DNA of 29,279 nt from Porogramme epimiltina (lineage: Eukaryota; Basidiomycota; Agaricomycetes; Polyporales; Polyporaceae). The stretch covers positions 1-29,279 of the forward strand of contig FTLJ01001120.1 in the NCBI GenBank assembly GCA_900155495.1. The letters are read 5' to 3'. Under the pieces are notes generated by a model, which worked only from the letters and a program-made list of their open reading frames with translations, was not told the DNA's origin and made no database searches. The translations under genes were made by a program, and so were the position numbers. Shown here in pieces: positions 20,866 to 29,279 of this stretch (position 1 is its first letter; each line of letters begins with the position of its first letter).

Positions 20866-22607
20866 ATGGACGCACCGGCGGCTAGTTCAACCCCCCTACC
20901 GGGGTTGTCACTTCAGCACGTAAGCTCTCTGCTCCTGTTCTCCACTATGGAACATCCCAAGGATCCCGACTATCTCTGCGCCTTCGCTCTGACCCTCCAT
21001 GAGGTCAACCCTGCAACACGTCGCAACTCCGCTGAATACGCCTCAAAGAAGGAAGCTGAAGTCCTCGACGCCCTCGCTAGACTTATCGTGTATAAACCTA
21101 GGGATCAAATTATTGCTCTTGGAGCTACTCAGAACACTCTCGGCCACATCGAGCTATATGTTGCAGGAAGCACAGACATTCCTCCCGAGATTGCTGATCA
21201 TCTCAACAACATCTGTGCCCGACTCGTTGACATTCGCGCCACCGTCAATGCCTCGTCTAATCCCGCTGCCGTTCTGGATGCGATCTCCGAATATCCGGAG
21301 GCCACAGTGCCCACCACAGAACCTGCTCTTCTCTCTCTGCGCGAACTTCGAGAGATGATATACATGCACTCTCTCGATCGTATACGTGCGCGATTCGAAA
21401 AGCTCCATTGGAGAGATATGTTCCAGCACCTCGCCGGTTGCATCAAAGGCACTATTGCGGACACACAGGATTTATCAGAAGGCGAAAAGGAAGCTTTGAA
21501 GAAACTCCGAAGTTCTCAGACGGTTCAGGACCGCTTTCGGCACCTCGATATGGCGATCGGTAGCCTCATGCAATGCATCGATGCGGGATCAAATGTAAAC
21601 ACTGCAAAGTTATGCGTAGCATCGGCGAGTATCTTGGATTTGTCCAGCTACCTTAAGGACGACATGGTGTACTTCGATGCCTTCGTCTATGGTATGTGTT
21701 CCTCTCCGGATGATTTCGCATCGCATCTAACTTGAACGTCCATGGTAGCATACGCTAAACGCCAAAAAACGGCCGAGAAGAAAACACTTCGCAAGCATCC
21801 CAGTATGTTCAGATGGCTGACCAAGATTTCCTTCGTTGCCGCCGAATACCAGACCATAGTCAATGTGCTCACCACACCCACTCTTTCCGCTTTATTTGGC
21901 GACAGTGTTCCTATTCGCCGCCTTAACAATGCCTCCAAGACCAAGTCATACGTCAAAGCCCTCGCAGCTGATGACATCAAGGAGACGCTCTCATTATTTG
22001 GTCACACCCGAGACAACTTCGGTAATGACAAAGACGGGCCAGATCAATTTGATGCATTCGTTACCGAAATCCAGGCAGCCGCCAGCAAACGTGCGCCGGT
22101 AATCCATGACTTCTATCAGGTTCAGTCTATTGACTGGCCTCTTGCAGAAACAACGAAGCGCGTCCACTGCGAATGCGCCTTACTATGCCACCTCGGTCAA
22201 CTAGGGCTTCCGATGCTACCGTACATTGGGGTCTCGAAGTTGTCATGCGCGTTTTGCGATCTTTACTTCGCTGCATACCGAGCGCAGATGAAAGTTGAGG
22301 TATACACACATGGAACGCATGGACAGGCAACCGTATGGATGTGCCCCGACTTCCCCGGAGATGCGGAGGTCAAGGATGATTTCTGCAAGAAACTTTGGAA
22401 GTATATAGAGATCAGACTTGAAGAGGAAACATCGCTGAGGAGAGCATCGATGCATTCTCGGAGCACTACTGCCTCAGGCGATTCCGGTAAGGTTTCATTT
22501 ATTTCTATCCGAAGTCTTGACTAACTGCTCGAGCAGATGATCAACGAAAACGTCGACGACTCGATAGGATGTACGAGGAATTAGTTGAGCTGCAGGGCGA
22601 TGTGTAA
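20866..22607 (+). CDS. Predicted zinc-dependent deaminase, fungal OTT_1508-like family
   Basis: Three exons, 20866-21691, 21749-22486 and 22537-22607, give 544 residues. The deaminase core is in the C-terminal half: VHCECALLCHLG has His415 and Glu417 (zinc ligand and proton shuttle), and IGVSKLSCAFCDLYF has Cys442 and Cys445. This HxE plus SKxxCxxC pattern matches the OTT_1508-like group of the nucleic-acid/nucleotide deaminase superfamily, which is expanded in fungi and believed to derive from bacterial toxin-type deaminases. Target (RNA, DNA or a small molecule) is unknown. The ~400-residue N-terminal part is mostly helical with acidic and basic stretches and has no domain I can name. The last exon adds a basic QRKRRRLDRMYEEL tail, a possible nuclear signal. 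No signal peptide. It lies just behind a decayed F-box gene on the same strand. Confidence 0.8.
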
Positions 22608-23232
22608 AGTAGTAGCCGTCAGTTGAAACGATGTACACCCTGAGCTCATCACTGCTGGGTCGGTATCGGTGTAGCAAATGGAGTAATATAGGTATATTTG
22701 GTGTTGGTATATCCCTTCGGCCCAACATAATCGTCCAGATCTCGCTTCACTTGGCCTGGGGCCTACGTTTCATGACATCGCATCGTACCCCTGAGTCCTG
22801 ACGGGCCGCTCGCTTCGCCACAACACTTTCCACCGCTCGAGCATAGAAGCTGACAGAAACCGCACCTCGCATCCTACACAGCAGTGCACTATCAAACCCC
22901 CGTGGTGTGCCTTCTTCGCTGCGTAGTGAAGTTCCCGAGGGGGAGTTTGAGGTGGATAGCAAGAGAAGCGGGCCCTAGCACAGACTCGTCGGCAACCGCC
23001 ACCCTCCTCGGCCTCTTCGGCTCAGTCCCGGATTTCCATCAATTCGCTTGTATGCACCATTGTGTGTGGATTACCCTTCTTCGAGTGCGAAGAATGCTGA
23101 GTATTAATGCGAGTACATGCATGTTCTCGATGATGATTGCTCGAACAGAAGCCCGTTGTGTTGTATGTGCATCCCCTAGCTGAAGACTCTGAATAACCCC
23201 GACTCCGTATGAGCTGAAGCTCCAGAAGAGTT
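22608..23232. other. Convergent intergenic region
   Basis: About 625 bases between the 3' ends of the deaminase and LPMO genes. No gene and no canonical AATAAA that can be assigned. Short open frames here lack features. Confidence 0.45.
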
Positions 23233-24275
23233 CTATCCGGACCAGACCGCCTGTAGCGCATGGAATTTTCGATTAACAACCCGCATATGGGAGGGGCATG
23301 GTGACTCACGGGGCCAGGCTGAGTGTAGTTCTTGGGGATCGGGTACTGATTGGGACCGAAGATGAGCAAGATGTCTTTGAACAGTAGCGGCCATGGCCAC
23401 TCACGTTGATGTTGATGAGGATCCCGGGTTCCTGCACGCCCCCGCTAATGAGTACTAGAAAGTGCATTTGACAAGACATAACTCACGTTACCGGTGTACA
23501 CGCCAGGGATGGAAACAAGGGGGCCAGGCGTGCCGCTCCCGCCCCCAGTGACTTGGATTTGACCGCAGGAGATCTACATACCTCATAACGTTAGTTTCCA
23601 TAGGCCAAGACGGAGCAACAGGGTGGTAGGCAGAACTCACGTAGAATTGTGCACCACCGTACGTCTGCGCGACGTGCAGCGCGATGGCCTCCATGCGGAC
23701 GAGGTACTGGCCGCTCGGGAGCGTCCTGGGGACGGTGAACGAGACGGACGCGAGGTTCTCCGCGGGCCAGGAGATGCTCTGCCCGCCGTTCGTGACGGCC
23801 GAGATCTCGTACACCTTGAACCAGACGGCGCCGTCGCCGGCCCAGTTCGCGACGTCGGTGCCCGCGGGGGCGCGTGCCATGTACACGTTCACGACGCCCG
23901 GGTGGTAGATCGTCTGGTCGCAGGCGATGCCGAGCTGCGAGCCGGCGGCGACGGAGATGGTCTGTGCGGACGCGGCGCCTTGGGAGTTGTAGCAGCGGAA
24001 GTCGGCGCTCTTGACGTCGGTCACCTGGAAGCGGGAATTTAGAGGGTTGGATGTGGAGTAGGGAGAGAGTGGACATACGGGGGCTTGCGTCTGGAAGTTG
24101 TTCGTCCTGCGGACGTTCACCTAGTCGGGGGTCTTGGTCCCGCCAACGACGAGGTTGGGGAATGTATCTTGAACGAGAGAGATAAGTATGAAGTATGAAG
24201 AGAAGGGGGGCGACGCATACAGTGAGCGAACGCCTGAGAGGCGAGTGCCGCGAGCGCGAGGATGGAGACAAACAT
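23233..24275 (-). pseudogene. AA9 lytic polysaccharide monooxygenase with one in-frame TAG
   Basis: AA9 (formerly GH61) enzymes are secreted copper monooxygenases that cut cellulose oxidatively. Seven exons, 24221-24275, 24079-24167, 23641-24024, 23487-23573, 23405-23431, 23310-23345 and 23233-23250, all in phase, encode 231 codons, the size of an AA9 domain without a CBM1. A 17-residue signal peptide ends AFA, exposing His18 as His1 of the copper site; His89 (TIYHPGVV) and Tyr176 (GGAQFY) complete the brace, and LPSGQYLVRMEAIALHVA, GTPGPLVSIPGVYTG and PGILINI are classic. Codon 34, at 24121-24123, is TAG where the family has Trp (D-W-V-x-V-R). TGG to TAG is a single change. Everything else is intact, so this is either a very young null allele, a sequencing error, or read-through. 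A 31-nt intron could remove the stop but is too short to trust. Confidence 0.85.
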
Positions 24276-24325
24276 GGCGGGGGAGTCCAAGCAACGACCT
24301 GTAGTCCATCTTGTGGGTCTCGTTG

Positions 24326-24332
24326 TTTTATA
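24326..24332 (-). promoter_or_regulatory. TATA box of the LPMO gene
   Basis: The minus strand reads TATAAAA about 50 bases upstream of the start codon at 24275, a good TATA element giving a short leader of about 20-25 bases. It suggests the promoter was functional. Confidence 0.6.
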
Positions 24333-25283
24333 GTCCACTGGAGAGCCCCCGCGTGGTCGAGGCGGTATTACTAACCCCCAATACGGAGCCGTGGGTAGTG
24401 CAAAAGGCTTTCGGCGTCCTCGGTTGGCGACCGGCGTAACGTCATGGGTGCATGGTTGAAGAGTGCCATCCAATGAGGGAAATTTGCGGTGACCGAGGCC
24501 AGTCTTCGAGGATGCGCGGCCATCTGTGGCGGGATATACGCGGGAGAAGCTTTCCAACAAGAAGGTCAGATGATGTGGGGTATCGACCACGGAAGGAGAA
24601 GAGCCTACTTCGAGATGGTTTACGGCGCCGTTTGTATAGGGGAGAATGCATCTTCGCAGGGAACAGAATCGGAAAGCAACCTCCGCCTGGTGGTTGAAAT
24701 GAACGAATCTGAATAGCGATCCTCGGTTGGTCAGCTATGGCTTCGGGTACTCTGCGGCATGGGGCTCCCGGACAGTACCCCGACCATCGCATATCTCAAT
24801 AACGCGTTTGCGGAGGACGGTCAGGAGGTATCTGGATGGTATGTCAGAAAGCTTGGCATCGAGAAATGTGAAGAGTAATCAGCGAAACATGAAGATTGAG
24901 CTCACAGAAGTAAGGCCAAGCCCATCACGAGCTAGTGCGAAATTTCCGGAATACAGCCAGGATTGTCGCGTCGGGAGCCCTCTGTTGCTGAGAAATATCC
25001 ATGTCATGACTGAGAAAGTCGTACTACGGTTTTTGAACTGCGCTCCATGCCGGGATGATTTGGGTTTTAGACTCGGACATCGAGCTGAACGACGTCGAAG
25101 ATGTGGAGTTGCGGGGTAGACGACTCGGTGGGATGAGGGTATCTCGGGGATACTGAACATCCTCGGCAATACGACGGTGTGCGAGATATACATTCTGGGA
25201 AAAAGAAGCACCGTCAGATTTGGTAAGTACAGAGGGAAGCTACGCAGCGAATCCATCGTACCCGCACACTAGTATCGAGCTCA
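24333..25283. other. Intergenic, no supported gene
   Basis: About 950 bases with open frames on both strands (for example 24727-25119 plus, 24879-25256 minus) that have no recognisable domain, biased composition or splice support. The part next to 24275 is LPMO promoter. Confidence 0.45.
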
Positions 25284-25929
25284 CTAAGAACAATTTGAGA
25301 ATTCTAAGTTGAAAACCGTCCTATTATGCCGCAGCGAGGGCACTTGGTCGTCATTTTGTTGTTGCTGTAATGTTGACCCTGGCTCTTCCAGTTCAAAATC
25401 CCAGTCGGATGATCTGACAGAATGATTGCGGTGGGCGCGGGTGTTCGCCATCGTGGTTCGTCGTGGCAAGTTGCAACCGTCGGCGACGCTGCCTCTGAAC
25501 GTGGTGGCGGACGCGTGGAAACCACGTGCGGAGGCCGGGCCGCGCGCAGCCGACTCGACCTCCTTCCTAACTCGGCGAACAGGCAGGCAGCGAAACGGTT
25601 CGATCCCGAACAACGGCCACGACGCACGCGCATACAACGGAAGATCGTAGCAAAGCAAATGGCATTGAAGAAGATGGTCGCGAGGGCGAGTAGATACAGA
25701 ACAAAGAGCACAACACAGACCCAGCGCCGCCCGCCACAATCGCCACCGCCACCGTCTTCGAACGGACGCGCACGAGAGAGAAGAGAAGAGGGACTCACCG
25801 GCAGCGTGGCGCACGTTGGTTTCCCCACCCCGCGCTCCTTGGGAGGAGCGCGAGGCGGGTACTCACCCCGGGGGCCGCGAGAAGGCCCGCGCCACATGCC
25901 CCGGGACCTCAATCAACCATCTAACCTCT

Positions 25930-25956
25930 GCCCCGCGCGCTTCTTCAACGCGGGGC
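25930..25956. repeat. Perfect 8-bp GC hairpin
   Basis: GCCCCGCG and CGCGGGGC form a perfect inverted repeat around an 11-nt loop. It is not followed by a T run, and lies in the leader of the possible minus-strand transcript. A second small inverted repeat (GCGCTCC/GGAGCGC) lies about 90 bases to the left. Confidence 0.4.
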
Positions 25957-26055
25957 TTCCTGTGCGCCCTGTTGTGTGTCGTAGTCGATCTTCGGTCGTC
26001 AGGCGGCGGAATGGCGAAGTGGTCGATGTCGGTGGCGGAAGTCGGTCGGCGGTCG

Positions 26056-26069
26056 CGTCGTCGTCGTCG
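26056..26069. repeat. (TCG)n microsatellite next to a 13-bp direct repeat
   Basis: A run of four to five CGT/TCG units sits between two copies of ATGTCGGTGGCGG (near 26024-26036 and 26079-26091). The direct repeats are about 55 bases apart. Probably simple-sequence expansion. Confidence 0.45.
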
Positions 26070-26494
26070 AGTAAATATATATGTCGGTGGCGGGCCCCAA
26101 CGGATCAAATAAACAATAATGCGTTGAAGAATTAATGTATATCTTGATGAATGTGAGCGTGCCCCCCTTAATAGACCCGGGGCAATGCTCCGCAACGACC
26201 AGTCAGAATGGGGCGGGCCAGTTTGTGGTCGCTGTGCCAAAAACCTCCTGGCACTAGAGGGCGCCACACGGCGGTGGCAATCGAGTCGACGGGGGCGGGA
26301 TCTTGAATGGCGGCAACGTCGAGTGGCGAGGTCCTAGATGGGTGGGGAGAAGGAGAGCGCGTCAGCCTCATGAGAAGGGAGGAGGGAGGAGGCGGGCAGG
26401 AGGGGCGGGGGAGGGTGGCGTAGGGGAGGAGCACATACCTGATGGTGGTGGTCTGAGGAAGAGAGGACGGGGGAGAGGCGAGCCCTCTTATACC

Positions 26495-27181
26495 CACGGG
26501 AGAGGGCAGTTCGCACTCCGCCGTCGTAGAAGTCCGCGAGACAAAGCAAGGGCGGCCCCGTGGACGCGATCAGATAAGGACAAAGGAAGGGGATGGGCTG
26601 TGGCGGGACCTTCCACGGAGCCACAGCCTCTGGCCACCTTCCGCGGCGGCGTGCACGGCCTCGGGGGTTCTGGGATATGTGGGCAGGTTTGGGGTGCCGT
26701 CTGGCGTATTCGGGGGTGCGGGCGAGCGTCGAGGGGGAGCGGTCTAGAGGGCGAGGGCGGCGGGGCGGCTGACGCGGCATCGGACTCGGACGCGTCCCGA
26801 GACGACGCATGCCCTGATGCTGAGTTTGTATCTGTTTGTCCGTGTGGGCGTACACTGCGGTAGCCGGCCCCGCTCAATTCAAATTTTGTGGGTGTGGTCG
26901 GGAGTCAAGCGGGCTCTCTACGCGACTCGACAATCCGAGACGAGAAGCTGCATCTGCGGAATAATTCTCTACGCCCACCAACGCCGCCAGGACCTATACC
27001 GAACGCGGAGAGAGTGGGCGCTAAACAAAATGAGCCCGTTACTTACAATCACCTGGTGCAAAACTCACCCAGTTTTTCCTTGACGCGCTTTGATCCAAAC
27101 CAGGCGCTTGGAAGTTGTCGCAATTTGATAGGATGAGGTATAATGCGGGAAACGCTTCTCTACCCTCAGCGCGGCCAGATG
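26495..27181. other. Intergenic, no supported gene
   Basis: About 690 bases, G-rich on the plus strand up to ~26860, then of normal composition. Open frames on both strands are Arg/Pro/Gly rich and not called. Confidence 0.4.
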
Positions 27182-27751
27182 TCATCACGTGATCGCGTCG
27201 CGTCCCATTAGTGCCTCGCGTGCAAAAGGTAGCCCTTGCTTCCCAGGCGGCAAGATATAATACAAAACAGAAATAGTATTGGCGCCGTTAGGACGGCTAC
27301 ATGGCACGCCGCATCGAGGGCCGCGACAGGTACGACGCCTGGCGGGGGGTTCTACTGCCAACGAGCCCGCCCTTGACACGCCTCCGCTCCGAGTCCCACA
27401 CACACCCGAGACAGGCACGCCCACCCCGCTGGGAGAAGCACCCGCGGCGCGCAACCAGGGCGACGGACGCGGCGCGCCCTCCCCCGCGCCCCACACGAAG
27501 AAGGCGCATCCCTCCACGCGCGCGGGCGCGCGGGCACTGACAGAGAAGGGGACGCCGCACGGATAAGGGCAGGGACGGCGACCGGGGCGCGGGGGAGGAG
27601 GCGCCGGAGGCGCAATGCGCCCGTTTTTACGTACGAGGTGAGAGGGGGTCGCCGCGCGGGGCCACGGGGCGACGCACGTGTGTGCGGGGGCGGTGGGCGG
27701 GCCTGTGCTACTTGGATTCTTGGATGGGTGTGGGGTGGGACTGCGATGCTG

Positions 27752-27772
27752 CAGCTGCAGCTGCGGCAGCTG
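27752..27772. repeat. CAGCTG palindrome cluster
   Basis: Three CAGCTG palindromes (27752-27757, 27758-27763, 27767-27772) lie within 21 bases, followed by GCGACGGCGACGGCG repeats. CAGCTG is an E-box for bHLH factors, but it can equally arise from (GCAGCT)n expansion. Confidence 0.5.
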
Positions 27773-27853
27773 CAGCGACGGCGACGGCGGCGCGGGGCGT
27801 TTGGGCGGTGCGCGCCGCGGCCGGGGGAGTGGCGCTGGGGCGCTGCGCAGGCC

Positions 27854-27900
27854 GAGGAAGAGAAGGAAGAGCGAGAGCGAGAGGAAGAGGAAGAGGAAGG
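27854..27900. repeat. Polypurine GAGGAA-type tract
   Basis: About 47 bases consist of G and A with only two C interruptions (GAGGAAGAG-like units). Such tracts can form triplexes; on the other strand this is a pyrimidine tract. Confidence 0.55.
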
Positions 27901-28749
27901 CGCGGCGGGGTGGGTGATCCTGGGCCTGGGGCCTGGGACCCCGGGCGCGCGCGGCCTGTGCGCGGGCAAGCGCGAAGCTGGTGCTGCAGGCGGAAGGGGG
28001 GCGGACGGGCGACTGCAGGCGCCAGCCTCCTCGGGCTTTTCTTAGCCGTCGGGCGCGTCGGGCGGAGCGGTGGGTGCGCGCGCGCGCGTATGGCGAGCGG
28101 GGCTGCTTATTTGGACGCGGGGGCACCGCCGCGTGCGGGGAAGCCGAAGGGAGGGCGCGCGGGCCCGGAGGGGAAGGTGCGTAGACGCATACATAAGTGC
28201 TCAGTGGGGGGCGGGCGCGTGCGGCGCTAGCGATGCGGTGCAGTGAGGGGCGTGTATAGTGTGTAGTTCCGGACGGCGAGCTGCGAGCGAGGACTCGACG
28301 CTCCGCGTCGGAGCGCGGCCGTCATAAGCTAGATGTGCCGGCGGGGAAGGTCCCGCAGCCGCGGGCCTGGCGAGGCGTGCGTACGCACTATGGGGGACGC
28401 CGAGCGGCGTCACGCGAGCGTGCGGGCGGCCACGCAGAGAGGGGTGCGCGGGCTGCTTAGGTTGGGGCAGGAATAGCAGAGTTGCGCGCGGCGCCGCGAG
28501 CGCGGAGGCGCGCGGCACGGGAGTGCAGCACCGCGGCGCGGCGCGACTGGGGCCCGCGAGGCCCGCAGGAAGGCTTCGTCTGGACTTTGGGGGCGGGCGA
28601 AGGGGCGGGAGAAGCGGGAAGCGCGCGAGGGCGGCCCGCGCGCGCGGGGCCTGTGCCTCGTCTCGCCTCGTCGCGCGGGCGGCCGGGTGCGGGCAGGAGC
28701 GGAGCGCGGGGGGTGTGCGGGTGTGCGGGCGTGCGGGAGACGGCGGCAA

Positions 28750-28782
28750 GGGGCGGGCGGCCGGCTGGGGGTGGGCGGGCGG
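28750..28782 (+). repeat. G-quadruplex-capable run
   Basis: Five runs of three or more G separated by short loops occur in 33 bases, which satisfies the usual G3+ with loops of up to 7 pattern once the CGGCCGGCT loop is allowed. Several similar runs occur nearby. Confidence 0.45.
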
Positions 28783-29143
28783 AGACTGGGATCGCTGTCC
28801 TCGGGCGGATGCTGTGCTGCGTGTGCGCGGCCGGGCGCGGTGTACGTACAAGTTACTAGCGGGAAGGGCCCTGCGCAAGGGCACGGGGCCGGGAGACGCA
28901 GAGGGTAATGCGCAGATGCGCGCAGACGGCCGGGCGCGGTGGGCTGGGACGGGCGCGGCGCCGGGAACTTGCGGGCACGCGCGCGCGCGGGAGAGGGAGG
29001 GGTGGAGGGAAGGGTGGAGGGGCAGGGAGGGGGAGAAGGGAGAGAGGGGGGCGCACGGGCGCACGCGGATCTGGGGGCGCCTTCGCCTTCCCTTCCGCGA
29101 CGCGCGACCCGCGGCGTGGTGCGGCTCGCGGCTCGCCACTCGC

Positions 29144-29173
29144 GCGGTTCTCGAGCGTCGGTTCGAGAACCGC
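29144..29173. promoter_or_regulatory. 11-bp inverted repeat with heat-shock-element-like core
   Basis: GCGGTTCTCGA and TCGAGAACCGC are perfect reverse complements separated by GCGTCGGT. The right arm with its flank reads TTCGAGAA, which fits the TTCnnGAA unit bound by heat shock factor. It could be a factor site of a gene beyond the edge or a small hairpin. Confidence 0.4.
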
Positions 29174-29279
29174 CCGCGAGCGCGGGGGTTCTGCGGCGCG
29201 CGCCACGTGCGGCGGGGCCAGTGGGGCTGGGCCGGGGGCCGGGCGAGGCGGCCTGGGCGGGCGGAGGGGCCCGTGGGCG

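Larger units (their letters stand above)
25284..26494 (-). other. Possible spliced minus-strand transcription unit, function unknown
   Basis: On the minus strand a TATAAGAG element (26485-26492), a donor CAG|GTATGTG at 26438, a pyrimidine-rich stretch and an acceptor ATCTAG at 26334 follow in the order of a promoter and a 105-nt leader intron. Two further strong donors (GTGAGTACC near 25866 and GTGAGTCCC near 25799) lie downstream. The last frame, ending at 25284, reads acceptably from an ATG at 25451 (MANTRAHRNHSVRSSDWDFE, LEEPGSTLQQQQNDDQ) with a Gln run. I could not build one convincing coding model, so this may be a small gene, a non-coding transcript, or chance. Confidence 0.25.
27182..29279. 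other. Very G/C-rich low-complexity region without a called gene
   Basis: The last ~2.1 kb are extremely G/C rich with many G runs on the plus strand. Long frames on the minus strand (27185-28126 and 28201-29139) consist almost only of Pro, Arg, Ala and Ser and overlap similar frames on the plus strand, as expected from composition alone. No domain, splice signals in context, or signal peptide support a gene. It may be a long promoter or leader of a gene beyond the right edge. Confidence 0.45.

Noticed and set aside
24124..24154. A 31-nt intron that would splice out the LPMO stop codon
   Set aside because: It has GT and AG ends and keeps the frame, but is well below the 50-67 nt seen in the other introns of this gene and would delete conserved sequence.
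25590..25612. TTCGATC sequence resembling a tRNA T-loop
   Set aside because: Flanking bases do not pair as a T-stem and no D- or anticodon arm is found upstream. No tRNA or rRNA gene was recognised anywhere in the window.
25832..25851. Short hairpin GCGCTCC/GGAGCGC
   Set aside because: A 7-bp stem in GC-rich DNA is common and there is no sign of a small-RNA gene or terminator around it.
27185..29139. Two long minus-strand open frames of about 312 codons each in the G/C-rich end
   Set aside because: They are almost pure Pro/Arg/Ala/Ser, mirror equally open frames on the other strand, and lack domains, start context and splice support; GC-rich DNA is poor in stop codons, so such frames are expected.

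Overview
The window looks like nuclear DNA of a filamentous basidiomycete, most probably a wood-decaying Agaricomycete of the polypore kind. The reasons are: dense genes on both strands split by GT-AG introns of about 50-60 bases, GC-rich coding sequence with GC-rich third codon positions, aryl-alcohol-oxidase-type GMC oxidoreductases, an AA9 lytic polysaccharide monooxygenase, a fungal F-box/LRR gene and a fungal OTT_1508-type deaminase. The species cannot be named from sequence alone. All gene models were spliced by eye and checked for reading phase at every junction given.

Layout. 1-1837 (-) is a GMC oxidoreductase cut by the left edge. 3149-4759 (+) is a mitochondrial enoyl-CoA hydratase. 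4906-7216 (-) is a second, complete GMC oxidoreductase with the same intron plan as the first. 8257-10031 (+) is an intracellular LysM protein. 10777-11866 and 12379-13448 (both -) are tandem paralogues with a DEDDy 3'-5' exonuclease domain and a C-terminal Cys pair motif; the second has lost three of four catalytic acids. 13828-14678 (-) is a mitochondrial, membrane-anchored J protein. 15041-16670 (+) is an orphan secretory-pathway membrane protein. 17399-18679 (+) is a Spo7-like subunit of the nuclear envelope phosphatase complex. 19300-20274 (+) is an F-box gene whose 3' part is decayed. 20866-22607 (+) is a predicted zinc-dependent deaminase. 23233-24275 (-) is an AA9 LPMO with one in-frame TAG. 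From 24.3 kb to the end I find no convincing gene, only a possible spliced minus-strand transcript (25.3-26.5 kb) and about 2 kb of very G/C-rich sequence with G-runs, short repeats and a dyad near the right edge.

How the genes relate. The secreted GMC enzymes and the LPMO fit lignocellulose attack (GMC enzymes supply H2O2 or electrons, LPMOs consume them), but they are spread out and on different promoters, so this is not a tight cluster. The hydratase, J protein and Spo7 homologue are housekeeping. The accessory content is the exonuclease/pseudo-exonuclease pair, the deaminase and the decayed F-box gene. The most interesting signals are the catalytically dead exonuclease duplicate beside an intact copy, the deaminase, and the single nonsense codon in an otherwise intact LPMO.
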